A program made the position numbers and the translations under genes. A stretch of DNA of 64,000 bases from Lantana camara (taxonomy: Eukaryota; Streptophyta; Magnoliopsida; Lamiales; Verbenaceae): assembly GCA_037501455.1 (NCBI GenBank), contig CM074858.1, positions 87,208,501 to 87,272,500 of the forward strand. Direction: 5' to 3'. Below the pieces are notes generated by a model, which was not told where the DNA came from, did no database searches, and was given only the letters and a program-made list of their open reading frames with translations. Positions 10,819 through 23,099 of the stretch are shown here, one piece after another (the first letter of the stretch is position 1; every line of letters begins with the position of its first letter).

Positions 10819-13800
10819 TGTAGCACCCCGCACGTGAGGCACCACATCCCCTGCACTACGGTCTAACTCGAGCAATGAAATGGAGAGTCCGCACCCGGAT
10901 CAAACCGTAGCGAACGGGAGACAAACAAAACAAACACCTAAGCTAGGCGGAACGTAGACCCTGTTAAGCAAAACCAACCAACAAAGCAGAAAGTAGCAGA
11001 AGACAAAAGATCAAACACATACATTGGCCACGGGATTGCAGGAATTAAACACACGGTTCACATGCAGACTTGGGCTCCTCAGGCCTCTTTCAATAAAATA
11101 CAAATCTCATCAAGTCAATTCCAAATAACAATGCATAAGCATACGTATACCAATCCTACATATTGATCCAAATTCCAATAATACAAATGCAAATGCAGAC
11201 TAAACCAACTCAGACCGACCAACTCAAAAGACTTGACTCAACTCCACCTAGCTCCAAACTCCAAAGCAGACCTGCACACTAAAAGATTGGGGAGGGAGAG
11301 GGTCAGTCTATAACTCAACTGAGTGAGGGGGCTAACGCACACCCACACATATATACATATAGAGCAAAGCACAGATTAACAAAAGACTATGAACCGGGAT
11401 AAGGTTTTACATACCAAAGTCATTTCGTAGCAAACTTATACTTATACATAATAAACAGAGCAAGCTTAACGAGATCACAATAATATAAGAGAAGCTCCTA
11501 TCCCGTTCCATAATCATCATAACAAAACAAATCTAATGCCCGGCGAGTACAGGTCTCCAACCTTACTTCCAAATCCTAACATACGAATCAAACAGAAAAC
11601 AAACAAATATCACAAACAATCCCACCTCAACAACCACGGTGTTCGGGGAGTCAAACCCTCTCCACCCAAATTACAAATACATACGGGGTAGCTAACCCAC
11701 GATATGCCTTCCCCAGTTATCCACCGAGGGCTCAAGATACCACGCCTTCCCAATCTCCAAGAGTCGCACATGGATATCTCAAATGGAATTACGCCCAGGT
11801 CAAACCCGACGACCCTTGTCGTACCGGGGCTCCCAACCTGTAATTCCGGGGGCCCAACAAACCAAAACAAACCAAACTCCCATCTTTCAGGGACAAACTC
11901 GCTACAAAACACACTTAACAAAACATAACCAAAACTTACGTACCTTATCGGAGCATACCATACCTTGCAACTTAGCATATGCTATAAACGTACCTCTCTG
12001 TGTCATCCTAATCCGTAGCTAGTATGAAGACACACGGTTTGGAGCATAGCCTCATTGCAAAACATTTTCAAGCTTACATACGCTCGTATATATAGTTCAA
12101 AAACCTTTAATCAAATGACAAATTCATATACATATCGTATAAGAAAATATCTACTATATAAATAATATATTATATTCGCATGCGGGCTTGAAAACGAGCA
12201 CATAGGGTTGTAGGTCGCATTAACTAAAAGAAACAAACCTAAACCTCACCTTACACCGAAGAAACCAAAACCGGACAAATGATTCGCCCCGGAATCAGAA
12301 CGGACGATGAAACACCACCCCGGGTGCACCTGAACCAATTGAAGACAAAACACAAAGCTTAGACTCCAAATGAACCACATTGACGCACGGCTTATGTTTA
12401 CGCACTTAGAGAATGCAAGTAGGTAGGCAAAGTACATATACAAATCAAATTCATGCAAACGTATGCGTCTCATAATGTAATGGAGTCATAATACTGCTTA
12501 GGAAACATTCATGTATCTAATTAATCCAATTAAAAGCAAACAAGATGCGCATGATTGCATACTAACCAATTCATGCATAAGGAAGGTATACAAACGAATA
12601 TGGAATGCAAAACTCATAAATAACATGCATAAATAGAACAAATATCAAAACATAAACATGTTATAACAAGTTAAGAACAAGCTCGGGGTCGGAAAGGTAC
12701 AAGAAAAGTGGAAGAAAGACAACAAACGTGGTTTTGAGTGAAATCGGGCAAAACTGGAAATTTTCCAAAATGCGTAGGTCGTAGGAAAACTGGAATATCT
12801 TGAGTTTGACAAATGGGAATTGAGTTTTGTTTCTTGGGAATGAAACTATACAAATATACCTTTAAAATGATATAAGGCTCGAATTCTAGTTCAAAGTGAG
12901 GAGGAAATGGCGTAGGATCAAAGTTGGGTGATCGCAGAGTTTTGGAAAAATAGCGACACCAAATTAAAATGATTATATCTCACAATCTAGAAAATATATT
13001 GAGTTTATTCCAATTGGAGGTTGTATTAAACTTCATAAGGTTTCCAACGTAAAAAATCAGGTCATTTGGAGTTCGTATGAGGGAGAAACGGGCGTTTGAA
13101 AAATACACTACAAGCAGAAACGGGCGTTTGGAAGCTCTTGGGTCAAAACAGAAGCTACCTAAATGGGTGTTTGGGAATTACACTGAGACACGAAACGGGC
13201 GTTTGGAACTCGTCTGCCAGAAAAATGGTGGAACAGTAACAATGGCGGAAATGGGACCAAACCCCAAGCTCACACGAACCCATGCAACACCGGAACACAC
13301 GAAATTCATACAACGAAGCATATATAACACGTAGGTGACATATTTGCATATAAAAGCTCCCGAAACAAGCTCGAACACATAAAACCCGAACCCTACACTA
13401 TTCATCATCTTCTCCAACTAGCCACATAATACGAATCCAATGCACGAAAGGGATATTAAATCGAAACACGTAATGAAAGGGTCACAAATCTTACCTTGGG
13501 TCGTTGATCGGACGGTTGGATCATTGGAAGCTTGAGCTTAAAGCTTGGGGCCAAAAATGGAGGAAGCTCTTCTCTCTCTCTCTCTCTCCCTTGGCTGATC
13601 GTTCAAGTGGGAAAAAAGGGAAATGTTTTCAGCCTTTAAGGCTGAGAACGGGTCGGGCAAACCGGTCGGTCAAGCGGTATCCGGTCCAAACGGATCGGAT
13701 TTTAAAACGGTAGGGCTATCAAATGGCTTTAGAAAATTAAAAGGTTAATTCCATTAAATCCGAATCATCGAAACGAATCAAATGGCGGGGTCAGAATTCG

Positions 13801-14042
13801 AATTCGAATTCTCGAGCTCAAATAGCCACGAGGGCCAAAACACCCTAATTAAAATTAGATATCCTAATTCGGCAAATATTGGGCGATTGAGCCCAAGAAC
13901 AATTAATTAAATTCTAATGCACACGTATTAAAATAAATCTCACGTTGACACGTAGCATGCTAATCACATAGTTCACATAAATTACTGAATTAAATTCACT
14001 TGTGACGCCGTACCTAGAATGCCGAAGAGGCGGGGTGTCACA
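10819..14042 (-). repeat. Solo LTR of a chromovirus, 3224 bp, TSD aaagt
   Basis: On the minus strand it begins TGTGACACCCCGCC (14042) and ends GGGGTGCTACA (10819). Perfect TSDs aaagt lie at 10814-10818 and 14043-14047. It carries no coding region. The blocks match the other long LTRs: CCCGGCGAGTACAGGTCTCCAACC (11538-11562, read on plus), a putative leader exon at 12250-12329 and a donor-like CCCAAG|GTAAG at 13495/13494. It sits in the RT gene of the outer element, just before the codon for the M of the MPFGLTNA motif. Confidence 0.93.
12250..12329 (-). other. Putative LTR-internal leader exon (solo LTR 10819)
   Basis: On the minus strand: acceptor-like TTGGTTCAG, 80 nt, then donor-like GTGTAAG|GTGAGGTTTA. 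The upstream donor-like CCAAG|GTAAG is at 13495/13494. Inferred from conservation with the other LTRs. Confidence 0.4.
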
Positions 14043-14051
14043 AAAGTCATG
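14043..14051 (+). other. Overlapping target site duplications of two insertions
   Basis: aaagt (14043-14047) is the right TSD of the solo LTR, and tcatg (14047-14051) is the left TSD of the next element. They share one base. Only 4 bp (14048-14051) of the outer element's RT gene separate the two insertions. Confidence 0.9.
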
Positions 14052-16006
14052 TGTAGCACCCGGAAAGCTAGGTAGCCACATCCCCCGCACTATAGTTCAA
14101 TCCACATATGGAATGGACGATCCATACACGAATTAAGCCTATAGCGAACGGGAGACAATAAAAAAAACGACTCACTAGCTAGGCGGGACTAACCCTCAAA
14201 TAAATACAAACATGCATAACAATAAAGCGGAAGCAAAATAATTTACATTCATTTATTATCATATTCGGGTCAATCACTTCACTATATATGTAGCACCCCA
14301 AGTGGTGGGGCACCACACCCCCGCAATATGACCCGACACGTGGTACGAAATGGAACGTCCGAACACGCACCAAGTCACAGCGAACGGGTGACAAACGAAA
14401 AAATCCAACCTAAGTTAGGCGGTACCTAAACCCCGTATAAGTAAAATATGCAAAAACCAGTATGCGGAAGCGAATCAAAATATGAACTAACAAAAACTTT
14501 AATCAACAAAATAAAGAAACGGGTTCAACTAATTCCATGAACCTGTCCTAACGTATCCCGAATTCAAACATACAACAAAGACGGGTTCAACTAATCCAAG
14601 CCCTGTCCTAACCTGTCCCGAAAATTCATATAATCAAAGCATAAACATAATCCTGTACAGAACATACTGTATACATAATTACAAACGGATGCAGGTAAGA
14701 GATTCACAACTTAATCAAATAGATACAGGATCAAAAGACATGGACTCAACAGACAAGACACAAAGCCGCCTAGCTCGAACTCCAAGAACCTGAACCTGCA
14801 GACTGAAAACATAGGTGGGGCGAGGGTCAGTCCACTGACTGAGTGAGGGGGGCTGAACTCACACACACTATACATAATAAGGAGCAGAGCACGTATCAAA
14901 AGAAAAATTATGAACTGAGAGTAGGGTTTTGCATACCAAAACCATTTTCCAAAAAGAGCTCATATTTACACATATATTCATTTCTTCTTAAGTTTGAAAA
15001 CTCATAAGGATTCGTAGATTCAGAAACGCATATGGATTCATATATATTCAAATGGATTCATAAATATTCAAATGGATTCATATTAAAACTCATAGGGACT
15101 CATATAAACAAAATTGGTTCATAAATGCATAAATTCAGAGCTTAATCGTATAAATCTCTTATTAAAACGAAACCTCCTATCCCATTTCATAATCATCAAA
15201 ACAAAAGAATTCAAATACCCGGCGAGTACGGGTCTCCAACCTTACTCCTTAAATCACAAGACTCAAAAGATTCAAAAGGAAGCATAAACTCATAAAATTC
15301 ATAAGATTCATAAATTCATAGATTCATATTCCCGTATTCCAACCTTTCTCCGGAAGTCTGAACGCGGGTTACGGGCCCACATCGTGCAACTCAATATACG
15401 TGGGGTCGCGAGCCCACAACGTACGTTCTCCGGCCTCAACCGAAGGCTCAAAGCACCACGTCTTCTCCATCTCCCTTAGAGTCGCGCGTAGATACTTCAA
15501 AGGAGCATGTGCACAGGGGTGATAACCGGAGACCCCAACAGTCCCACCGGGTCTCCCTTACCCACACCTCCGAAACCCGGGGATTCAAATAGATTCATAA
15601 AGACTCATAAGATTCATAGGAAACTTACCTAACTCGTGAAACCAAGAAACATATGATTCATACTTAAGAAACATACCATAAGAAACATACCTTACCGTGC
15701 AACTCGGCATATGCTATACACATACTTCTCCGTGTCTTCCAAATTCATAATATGTTGAAGGAAATCCATAGTTTGCTCGACGATACACGGTTTGGAGCAT
15801 AACCTCGTTGCAAAACCAATTTAAGCTTACATACGCCCATACGTATAATTTCAGAAGGATTCATATCAAATCGAATTAACAAAATTCATAACATATGGTA
15901 AGACACATATTTAATATACATATAGCATATATTCGTATGCGGTCTTGAAAACGAGCACATAGGGTTGTAGGTCGCTTTAACTAAAACAAAAATCCTGAAA
16001 CCTCAC

Positions 16007-16077
16007 CTTACACCGACGAGAACGGAAAACACAAGCCAAGAAGTCCCACTGGAACCCAAACAACTGACATACACTCC
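16007..16077 (-). other. Putative LTR-internal leader exon (solo LTR 14289)
   Basis: On the minus strand: acceptor-like TTTCTTCAG, 71 nt, donor-like GTGTAAG|GTGAGG. A nearer acceptor-like GTATGTCAG would give 57 nt. The first donor is uncertain in this LTR; AAG|GTATGA at 16449/16448 is one candidate. Confidence 0.33.
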
Positions 16078-16734
16078 CTGAAGAAACCCTGAACGACTGA
16101 ACACACACAGAACACAGACTCAGACTCCAAACACAACTACAAAGACGCACGGCCATGCTCACGAATATACATGATGCAACATATAATCCATATTTATTCA
16201 ATCAAGTCATTCAGAGCATATTATAATTCATATTACATATCAAGAGATGCATAGCTTATAAATTCATAACATTTATTACATAAAATAAATTAAGACATTA
16301 AGAATTCAATTCATATCATGCACTAATTCTCGAAAGGATAAACGCAAAATGCATAACAATTTCACACGTAAATACATATTAACATAATTCACAATATTCA
16401 ACAATTAACATACTTAAATAATTTATTCAAATCGATCATAACTCATACCTTGGGTAATTTAATTATTATGAGTCTCATAATTATACGAATAATTTAGATC
16501 CTTACATTGCATTAATATCTCCTAAACAAGAAATATTCTCAAGTAGATAGGCTTAAACGAGGCAAATAAATTCAATAAATCGTAAATAAAGATTTCATAC
16601 ATGGTATCCTATTTCCTAGTATCATACAACTCATAATTTCAATTTATAGTTCATACAAGATCAAAATTTACAATTAAAACAGTTAACGAAAATAAATACC
16701 ACAACTTCAAAAATTAATATAAAATCAACCGGAC

Positions 16735-17640
16735 ATCCGATTGATGAACGGAAAGTGGCGTTGGACTCACCACAACGAAACGGACCTACTGTCCGAAAGT
16801 CGCCGGAATGCCGCCACCGCAGCCGGCCGAACAGCCACCGGCCGCCACCGGAACACCGCCTCCGGTGGTCGAAAAAATCCCCGGAAGGACAAAAACGTAC
16901 GCCTCGGCCTGCTTGACAAAAGCCCTCAACCAATTTCAGAAAAAACCAAACACACCGGACTTCGTTGACGATAAACCGAACTAAATTCCAATGACGAAAA
17001 CTGAAATTAAATACAAACCGCTAAACGAAAATAAAATTCGGACATACCGTTGGAAAGCCTGTAACGAGCCCTACGAAAGCCCCCTAGCCAAACGCTGGAA
17101 AAGTCGCCGAAAAATCAGACCGCCGGTCCAGAGCCAATCCGCCACCAGTTCGTCGCCGCCGGCCGGTTCTTGAGTCGGGGCCAACGCCATCCGCTATATT
17201 CCATCATTCTGAGCAACTTCCGTGAAGGAACCACCACCAAAACCAGCCGGAAAAAGGTCCCAAACCGCCGTCGAAAGTCTGCCGGTACGCCACTCGCCGG
17301 TTCAGCCATCTCCGCCGCGATTCGTTCAAAAAGGAGGCCGAAAATGATTTCAGGGGGTCGAAAAACACTAGGAACCGCTGAAGTCCATCGGAAAAGGTCG
17401 CCGGAACGACGAGATTCGTCGCGCTACAGTAGCGCCGCCGCTGGCCGGATGGTTGCGCCGCCAACCCCATTCACTGCGCCGGGAGGTTGTCTAACGGATG
17501 GGGTGGCGCGTGATGGAGAAAAAACGCCGGAGACCACCGCGAAGGGGCGGCGAAGTGGTGGTTGTCCGTTCCGCCCCCGCTGCTGTGCCGTAGCGCCACC
17601 ACCGTTGAGTTTCAGGTCCCGATTCTTATACCATCGTGTC
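16735..17640. other. GC-rich, CCG/CGG-dense block inside the solo LTR
   Basis: The block is dense in GCCGCC, CCGGCG and TCGCCGGAA words on the plus strand. It contains open frames on both strands (the longest runs from 17170 to 17862 on plus), but none shows a recognisable domain, and their residues (Arg, Pro, Ser, Gly) reflect composition. By position it would be the upstream or 5' leader part of this LTR. It may be a captured sequence. Confidence 0.6.
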
Positions 17641-18937
17641 GGGCTCATCGAGTTGATAAATTTCCACTACTCAAACGTCGAATTCCGTCGAGAAACGAGT
17701 GAGAACGGACACGTGTGTGAAAACACACATCCACTATGTGAACAGTACCAATCGCGGGAGGAAGACGATGAGTCTGGAGCTGAAATTATGACACGCAAAA
17801 CGAGGATCCGGGGTATATATCTTGGGTCCTCGTACTCAAAAACGGTCGGAAGAACGGGCTAACGAAGTCAGAATGGGGAAAACTTAGAGTCTACGGACTC
17901 GTTTCGATGCACTGAACATAAAGAAGGGGTAAAAAAGGTCGAACTCTCGATTGAACAAGAAATGACCGAATAACCCCTAAAAGAGAAAATTGTAAACAAG
18001 CCCCTAAACTCTAAAAGAGTTTAAAATAGGGCCACACAAAATATAAAATCACATAATTAAACACATTAAAAGGTTGAAACGTGGCGTACCTTAGAAATCG
18101 TACGAGCGGGATGTCACAATATACAACCATCTTCCATAACAAGTTATGTTATAATTATACATATATTAACATGAAAAGGGAATGATAGACTCAACATGAA
18201 AGACCCAAAATAAAGACTAACTCGATCCCGCCTAGCACTCAACCTGCAAAACTGAAAATTTGAGGTGTCAGTCTATGAAAGACTGAGTGAGGGGTTTATA
18301 ATTATAAGCGCAATTACCAAGCAAGCCATAATTTCGGGTAATATTTTATAAAGAAATAATATCAATTTAAGAATAGAATATATTCTCGCCCGAAATTACA
18401 ACTAAGACAATTTAGCAATCAATAGTTATCAATTCAGTCCGTGGCCCGGCGAGTGAGGGCAATCTCCAACCTTTCTCCCAAAAGTGAACAATCATGAATG
18501 TTTCAATTTATTAAGTGATCATGCAAGTTATTACGTGCGATCAATTAGCAGTTTCATGAACCCTTCTTCCTCCGGGTGATGGTGGGCTTGCAAGACCCAA
18601 CCATCCAATCATGGTGTACGTCGGGAACATGACTCCCACACACGGGATTTCTACCTCCACCAAACCTCCTGGTGGATTCAGAGGTGATCCCAACATGGTG
18701 AGGGTAGTGCAAGAGTTACCCGTCAGCCCTTGCTTTCCCGGTTGGCTCAATACACTACCCTCGGGCCCACAGTGCAATATAATTTACTTGCCAAATCAAT
18801 CAATCAATCAATCAATCCGTTTCATGAAATCCGTTGAAAATCATTGAGGTTTAAAAACTATAGATATATAAATACTTTTTGGCCGAAAACATCACATAGG
18901 GTTATAGAGGTTTTATATATCTAGAATTAAACCTCAC

Positions 18938-19008
18938 CTTTACTTTACCAACCAAAAGAAGCCAGGGAACACCTTAAGAAGCATGCTCCTCGTCACCGGG
19001 AACGTGAT
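18938..19008 (-). other. Putative LTR-internal leader exon (3' LTR of the minus-strand element)
   Basis: On the minus strand: acceptor-like TTGTTATACAG, 71 nt containing GACGAGGAGC, donor-like AAAG|GTGAGG. The upstream donor-like CTCAAG|GTATGA is at 20103/20102. Confidence 0.4.
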
Positions 19009-20655
19009 CTGTATAACAAGGACAAGTTTACATGAGACTCGACTCGTATGAACCATTTAAGACAAACGACAAAGTCATGTGATGTCAATCATGCATTTAC
19101 AATCAATAAATATCATGAATGTGTCTAAATTCCCAAAGAAAGTATCAATAAGTGTCAAATAGGAGCATACTTATCAATAAAGTAAGCACATAATTCATAT
19201 AATTCACATACGGGAGCCAAGGAAGTGAAAAGAATGCAAGAAGAGAGGTTTTGGTGAAGTTTGGCAAAAGTTAGGAAAAGTTGACAGTTTTCGAAAACGC
19301 ACAAGCTGTAGGAAAATGGAAATATCTTGAGTTGTAGAAGCTACAATTGAGTTTTGTTTGTTGGAAATGAAACTAGACACATAGGAATTTCCAAGGATAT
19401 ATGGCTCGTTTTCTAGTTCAAAGCGAGGAGAAAATGGCGTAAACTTGAAGTTGGGTGAATGTAGTTTGTCGGTAAAGTGGCGACACCAAAAGGAATTGAT
19501 AATATATCACAAATCCAAAAAGATATTGAGGTGATTCGAATTGGAGGTTGTTCTAGACTTCAAGATCTTTCTGTGGGTTCAAAAATTAAGTCAATCGGAG
19601 TTCAAACGAAGTCGGAACGGCTGTGTCAATATTGGCCTGGAAGCTGATAAGACCGTGTCTGAATAAAAAAAATTCCAATTCGAACTTCTAACACGGCCGT
19701 GTTGAAAATGAACTAAGGTTGGACACGGACGTGTTGAAGCAATTCTGGGTGAAAAAATAGGGGAAAGACAGGGGGGTTCGCGGAAAATGGCTCCCAAACC
19801 AGTCAACACCAAACCAAGGTAATTAAATCACTCCAAACCATCATATATCATGCATATAACACATATATACCAATTAGGTATCAAGTAATCCATCCAAGCT
19901 TGCTCAAATCATCAAGAATTATCATTCAAAACCCCATAATATTCATGCTTCCAATTTCTATATAACTCAATATTTCCATGCAAGCTTTCTATCCTTTGAT
20001 CATAAATATTCTTCTAATCATACACACACAAGAATTCCTCCTTTGAACCTCAAACCCTACTCCTACATAATTCAAGAGATTCATACAAATTCCATATCAT
20101 ACCTTGAGATGTATGAGAGATGAGATGAAATGGTAATATGATGATGATGATGATCCTAGCTCCACAATTCCTCCAAAATCTAGCTTGAAATATGAGATGA
20201 AATTCTTCTTCTCTTCCTTGGTGTATTGATCGATTTTTAGTGTGTGTGTATGTGTGTATCTCTTGGATAAAATGGAATGTAATTCTTGCATCAAAGTCTT
20301 GCATGAATATGTGTGATTCATTACATTTTGCATATAAGTCCTCCTAATATTTGAAGTAATGCAACCAAGTTTCATCTCTAATCAAAAGATCAATTAAATC
20401 CATTTCATGTTATGCATTTAAGTCCATAATTTACACAAAGGATCAATTAAGGACATATAGTGCAATTAGGTCACATATAACAATTAGTTCATATAATTCA
20501 CGTTAATAAAAATCATACAAATGCATAAAGGTGTAATGCACATAATATGATGAAAATTATAAATAAATGAAGAAAATAATTAAGTTAAACCTCCCAACTC
20601 CCGAAGACCCGCACGTGGCGTGCTTACCTGAACTTCCGGAAATTGGGGCGTTACA

Positions 20656-20670
20656 ACTCTTCCCCCCTTA
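20656..20670 (-). other. Polypurine tract of the minus-strand Tekay-like element
   Basis: On the minus strand TAAGGGGGGAAGAGT abuts the 3' LTR start. This is the expected plus-strand DNA primer site. Confidence 0.8.
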
Positions 20671-20690
20671 GAAGAATCTGGTCCCCAGAT

Positions 20691-23099
20691 TCATTGATTG
20701 GAAATAAACAACTCCGGATGGAACCTCTTCATTTCCTCTTTCGGCTCCCAAGTGATCTCTTCAGTTTTATCATTTCGCCATAATACCTTGACCATAGGAA
20801 TACTCCGGTTTCTCAACTCTTGATACTTCCTGTCCAAAATTCTAACCGGCTGCTGAACAAGTGATAAATTCGGTTCCAATTCAACTTCTTCAACGGGGAG
20901 AATTTCAGTTTCATCCGGATAATACTTTCTTAGCTGAGATACCTGAAAAACATTGTGAATACCGGTAAGATTCGGTGGTAAATCCAATCGACAGGCTACC
21001 TCCCCAATTCTGTCAAGGACTTCAAACGGACACAAATAATGGGGATTTAATTTACCTCCTTTTCCAATACGAGAAAACCCATTACGTTGAGATACTTTTA
21101 GGAAAACCCGATCCCCCACTTCAAACTTAAGATCCCTCCGACGAATGTAAGCATAATTTTTCTGTCTATCTTGTGCAGCTTTCATCCGTGGTTGTATCTG
21201 TTGGACTTTCTCGATCATAGCCCTCACGGCCTTAGAAGGTTTTTCTAACTTCTCTCCCTTTTTCACCCCTTCCTGTTTCGTCCATTTCCACTCCTCCAAA
21301 TCGAAAAACAACGGAGACCGACACTTCCAACCATAAAACAACTCATAAGGAGCCATACCAATTGAAGCTTGGTAGCTATTGTTGTACGTAAATTCGATCA
21401 ACGGAAGTTGCTCATGCCAAGATGTTTTAAAATCCAAGGCACAAGCTCGAAGCAAGTCTTCCAAATCCCGTATAACTATCTCGGACTGACCGTCAGTTTG
21501 AGGATGAAATGCAGTGCTGAACTGAAGCCTCGTACCCAAAATTCCTTGTAACTCTTGCCACAATTTAGAAGTAAATCAGGGATCCCTATCTGAAACAATG
21601 CTCACCGAAATCCTATGAAGTCGAACAATTTCTCTATTATAAATCTCAGCCAATTTTCGGATCTTGTAAGACATTCGTACCGGTAGAAAATGTACAGACT
21701 TCGTTAACCGATCTACAATCACCCAAATACCATCATAACCACCCTTCACCTTCGGTAACCCGGATACAAAATCCATTGTCACCTGTTCCCATCTCCATTC
21801 GGGAATAGGTAAAGGCTGTAGAAGTCCTCCGGGCTTTTGATGCTCGGCTTTAACTTTCTGACATGTTAGGCAATGATTCACGAGTTCGGCTACATCTTTC
21901 TTTAATCCCCACCACCAATAATATTGCTTGAGATCCTTATACATTTTATTCCCTCCAGGATGTACTGAATAAGCCGACTTGTGTGCTTCTTCAAATAATA
22001 CCCTCTTTAATTCATCGGGTACTACCACTCGGTTCTTGAAACGAAGAAGACTAGTTTCATCGAACCCGAATGTACTTTCAGAATCCCCTCTTGCCTTAGC
22101 AACCAATCTCTGAACTTCCGGATCTTTATTCTGAGCCTCAAACATTCTACACTTCAAATCCGGCTGGACTGAGATATTATAAACTCAGGCTTTAATCATA
22201 ATAGGCTCAATCCCACTACTTTCCCCAACTGCCAAACTCGCTACACCAACCTTCCTACTCAAAGCATCGACAACCACATTAGCTTTCTCTGGATGATATT
22301 TTATAACACAATCATAATCTTCTAATTTTTCCATCCATCGCCGTTGCCTCAAATTAACATCTTTTTGTGTGAATAGATATTGGAGACTCTTATGATCAGT
22401 GAAAATCTCAAATAACACTCCATACAAGTAATGTCTCCATTTCCCAAGTGCAAATACCACCGCTGCAAGTTCAAGATCATGTGTCGGGTAATTCTTTTCA
22501 TACTCCTTTAATTTCCGGGATGCATGAGCAATCACCTTTCCATTTTGAGTTAAAACACACCCCAAGCCTTCCTTCGGCGCGTCCATATACATAGCATATC
22601 CTTCCGAACCCTCCGGAAGAGTTAAAACCGGAGCTGAAACCAACTTCTCTTTCAAGATATTGAAATTCTTTTCACATGAGTCATCCCACACATACTTAAC
22701 ATCTTTCTTTGTTAACCGTGTTAAAGGAGCAGCTATCTTAGAGAAGTCTTGCACGAACCTCCTATAATATCCCGCCGATCCCAAGAAACTTCTAATCTCG
22801 GATGCATTCTTTGGCTTCTCCCACTTCAACACCGCTTCAATCTTCGAGGGATCGACTTCCTATCCATTCCCCGAAATAATATGACCCAAGAAAGAAACCC
22901 GGTCGATCCAAAATTCGCATTTACTAAACTTCGTGAATAACTGATGTTCCTTCAAAGTTTTCAATACCAGCTTGAGATGCCTTGCATGTTCCTCGACCGA
23001 CTTGGAGAAAACCAAAATATCATCAATGAAGATCACAACGAACTTATCAAGAAACGGTCGAAAAATCCTATGCATCATGTCCATAAAAGCGGCAGGAGC
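20691..23099 (-). pseudogene. Minus-strand Tekay-like pol, second half (RT end, RNase H, integrase, chromodomain-like tail)
   Basis: Reading down from 23099, the frame continues RT exactly where the young element entered: [15 protein letters not shown], the catalytic FIDDIL, then the thumb. RNase H follows ([23 protein letters not shown]). Integrase has its HHCC zinc domain (about 21840-22010), the first Asp in [11 protein letters not shown], the second in IVSDRDP, and Glu in HPQTDGQSE. The C-terminal part contains [16 protein letters not shown] and a chromodomain-like end (VKVLWRNDKTEEITWEP). In-frame stops lie near 22860, 22185 and 21576. It is dead. Confidence 0.9.
23095..23099 (+). repeat. 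Left TSD of the young element (ggagc)
   Basis: ggagc here and at 35610-35614 flank the element perfectly. The target lies in the NAP codons of the RT gene of the surrounding element. Confidence 0.95.

Larger units (their letters stand above)
14289..18118 (-). repeat. Solo LTR of a chromovirus, 3830 bp, TSD atata, with a GC-rich block
   Basis: On the minus strand it starts TGTGACATCCCGCTCG (18118) and ends GGGGTGCTACA (14289). Perfect TSDs atata lie at 14284-14288 and 18119-18123 within the 3' LTR of the surrounding element. It shares the CCCGGCGAG...TCTCCAACC block (15218-15241, plus reading), CACCTTACACCG (16005-16016) and CCCGTTCGCTGTG with the other long LTRs. It has no gag or pol. About 900 bp (16735-17640) is strongly GC-rich, unlike the AT-rich remainder. 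A TATA-like ATATATACCCC (minus) lies near 17811-17821. Confidence 0.9.
14052..20655 (-). repeat. 3' LTR of the minus-strand Tekay-like element, interrupted
   Basis: Minus-strand start TGTAACGCCCCAATT (20655) next to the PPT; minus-strand end CCGGGTGCTACA (14052). Real segments are 14052-14288 and 18124-20655 (about 2.77 kb), split by the solo LTR at 14289-18118 plus one TSD copy. It aligns with 37930-40752; one visible length difference is 24 bp, missing here near 18146. Confidence 0.9.

Noticed and set aside
17170..17862. A 230-codon open frame in the GC-rich block
   Set aside because: GC-rich DNA has few stops. Composition is Arg/Pro/Ser/Gly-heavy, several other frames are equally open, and no motif is recognisable.
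18541..18847. Short frames repeated at 38606-38894, looking like a conserved small protein
   Set aside because: Both copies belong to the LTR pair of one element. The similarity is explained by LTR duplication and by the conserved GGGCTGACGGG block.
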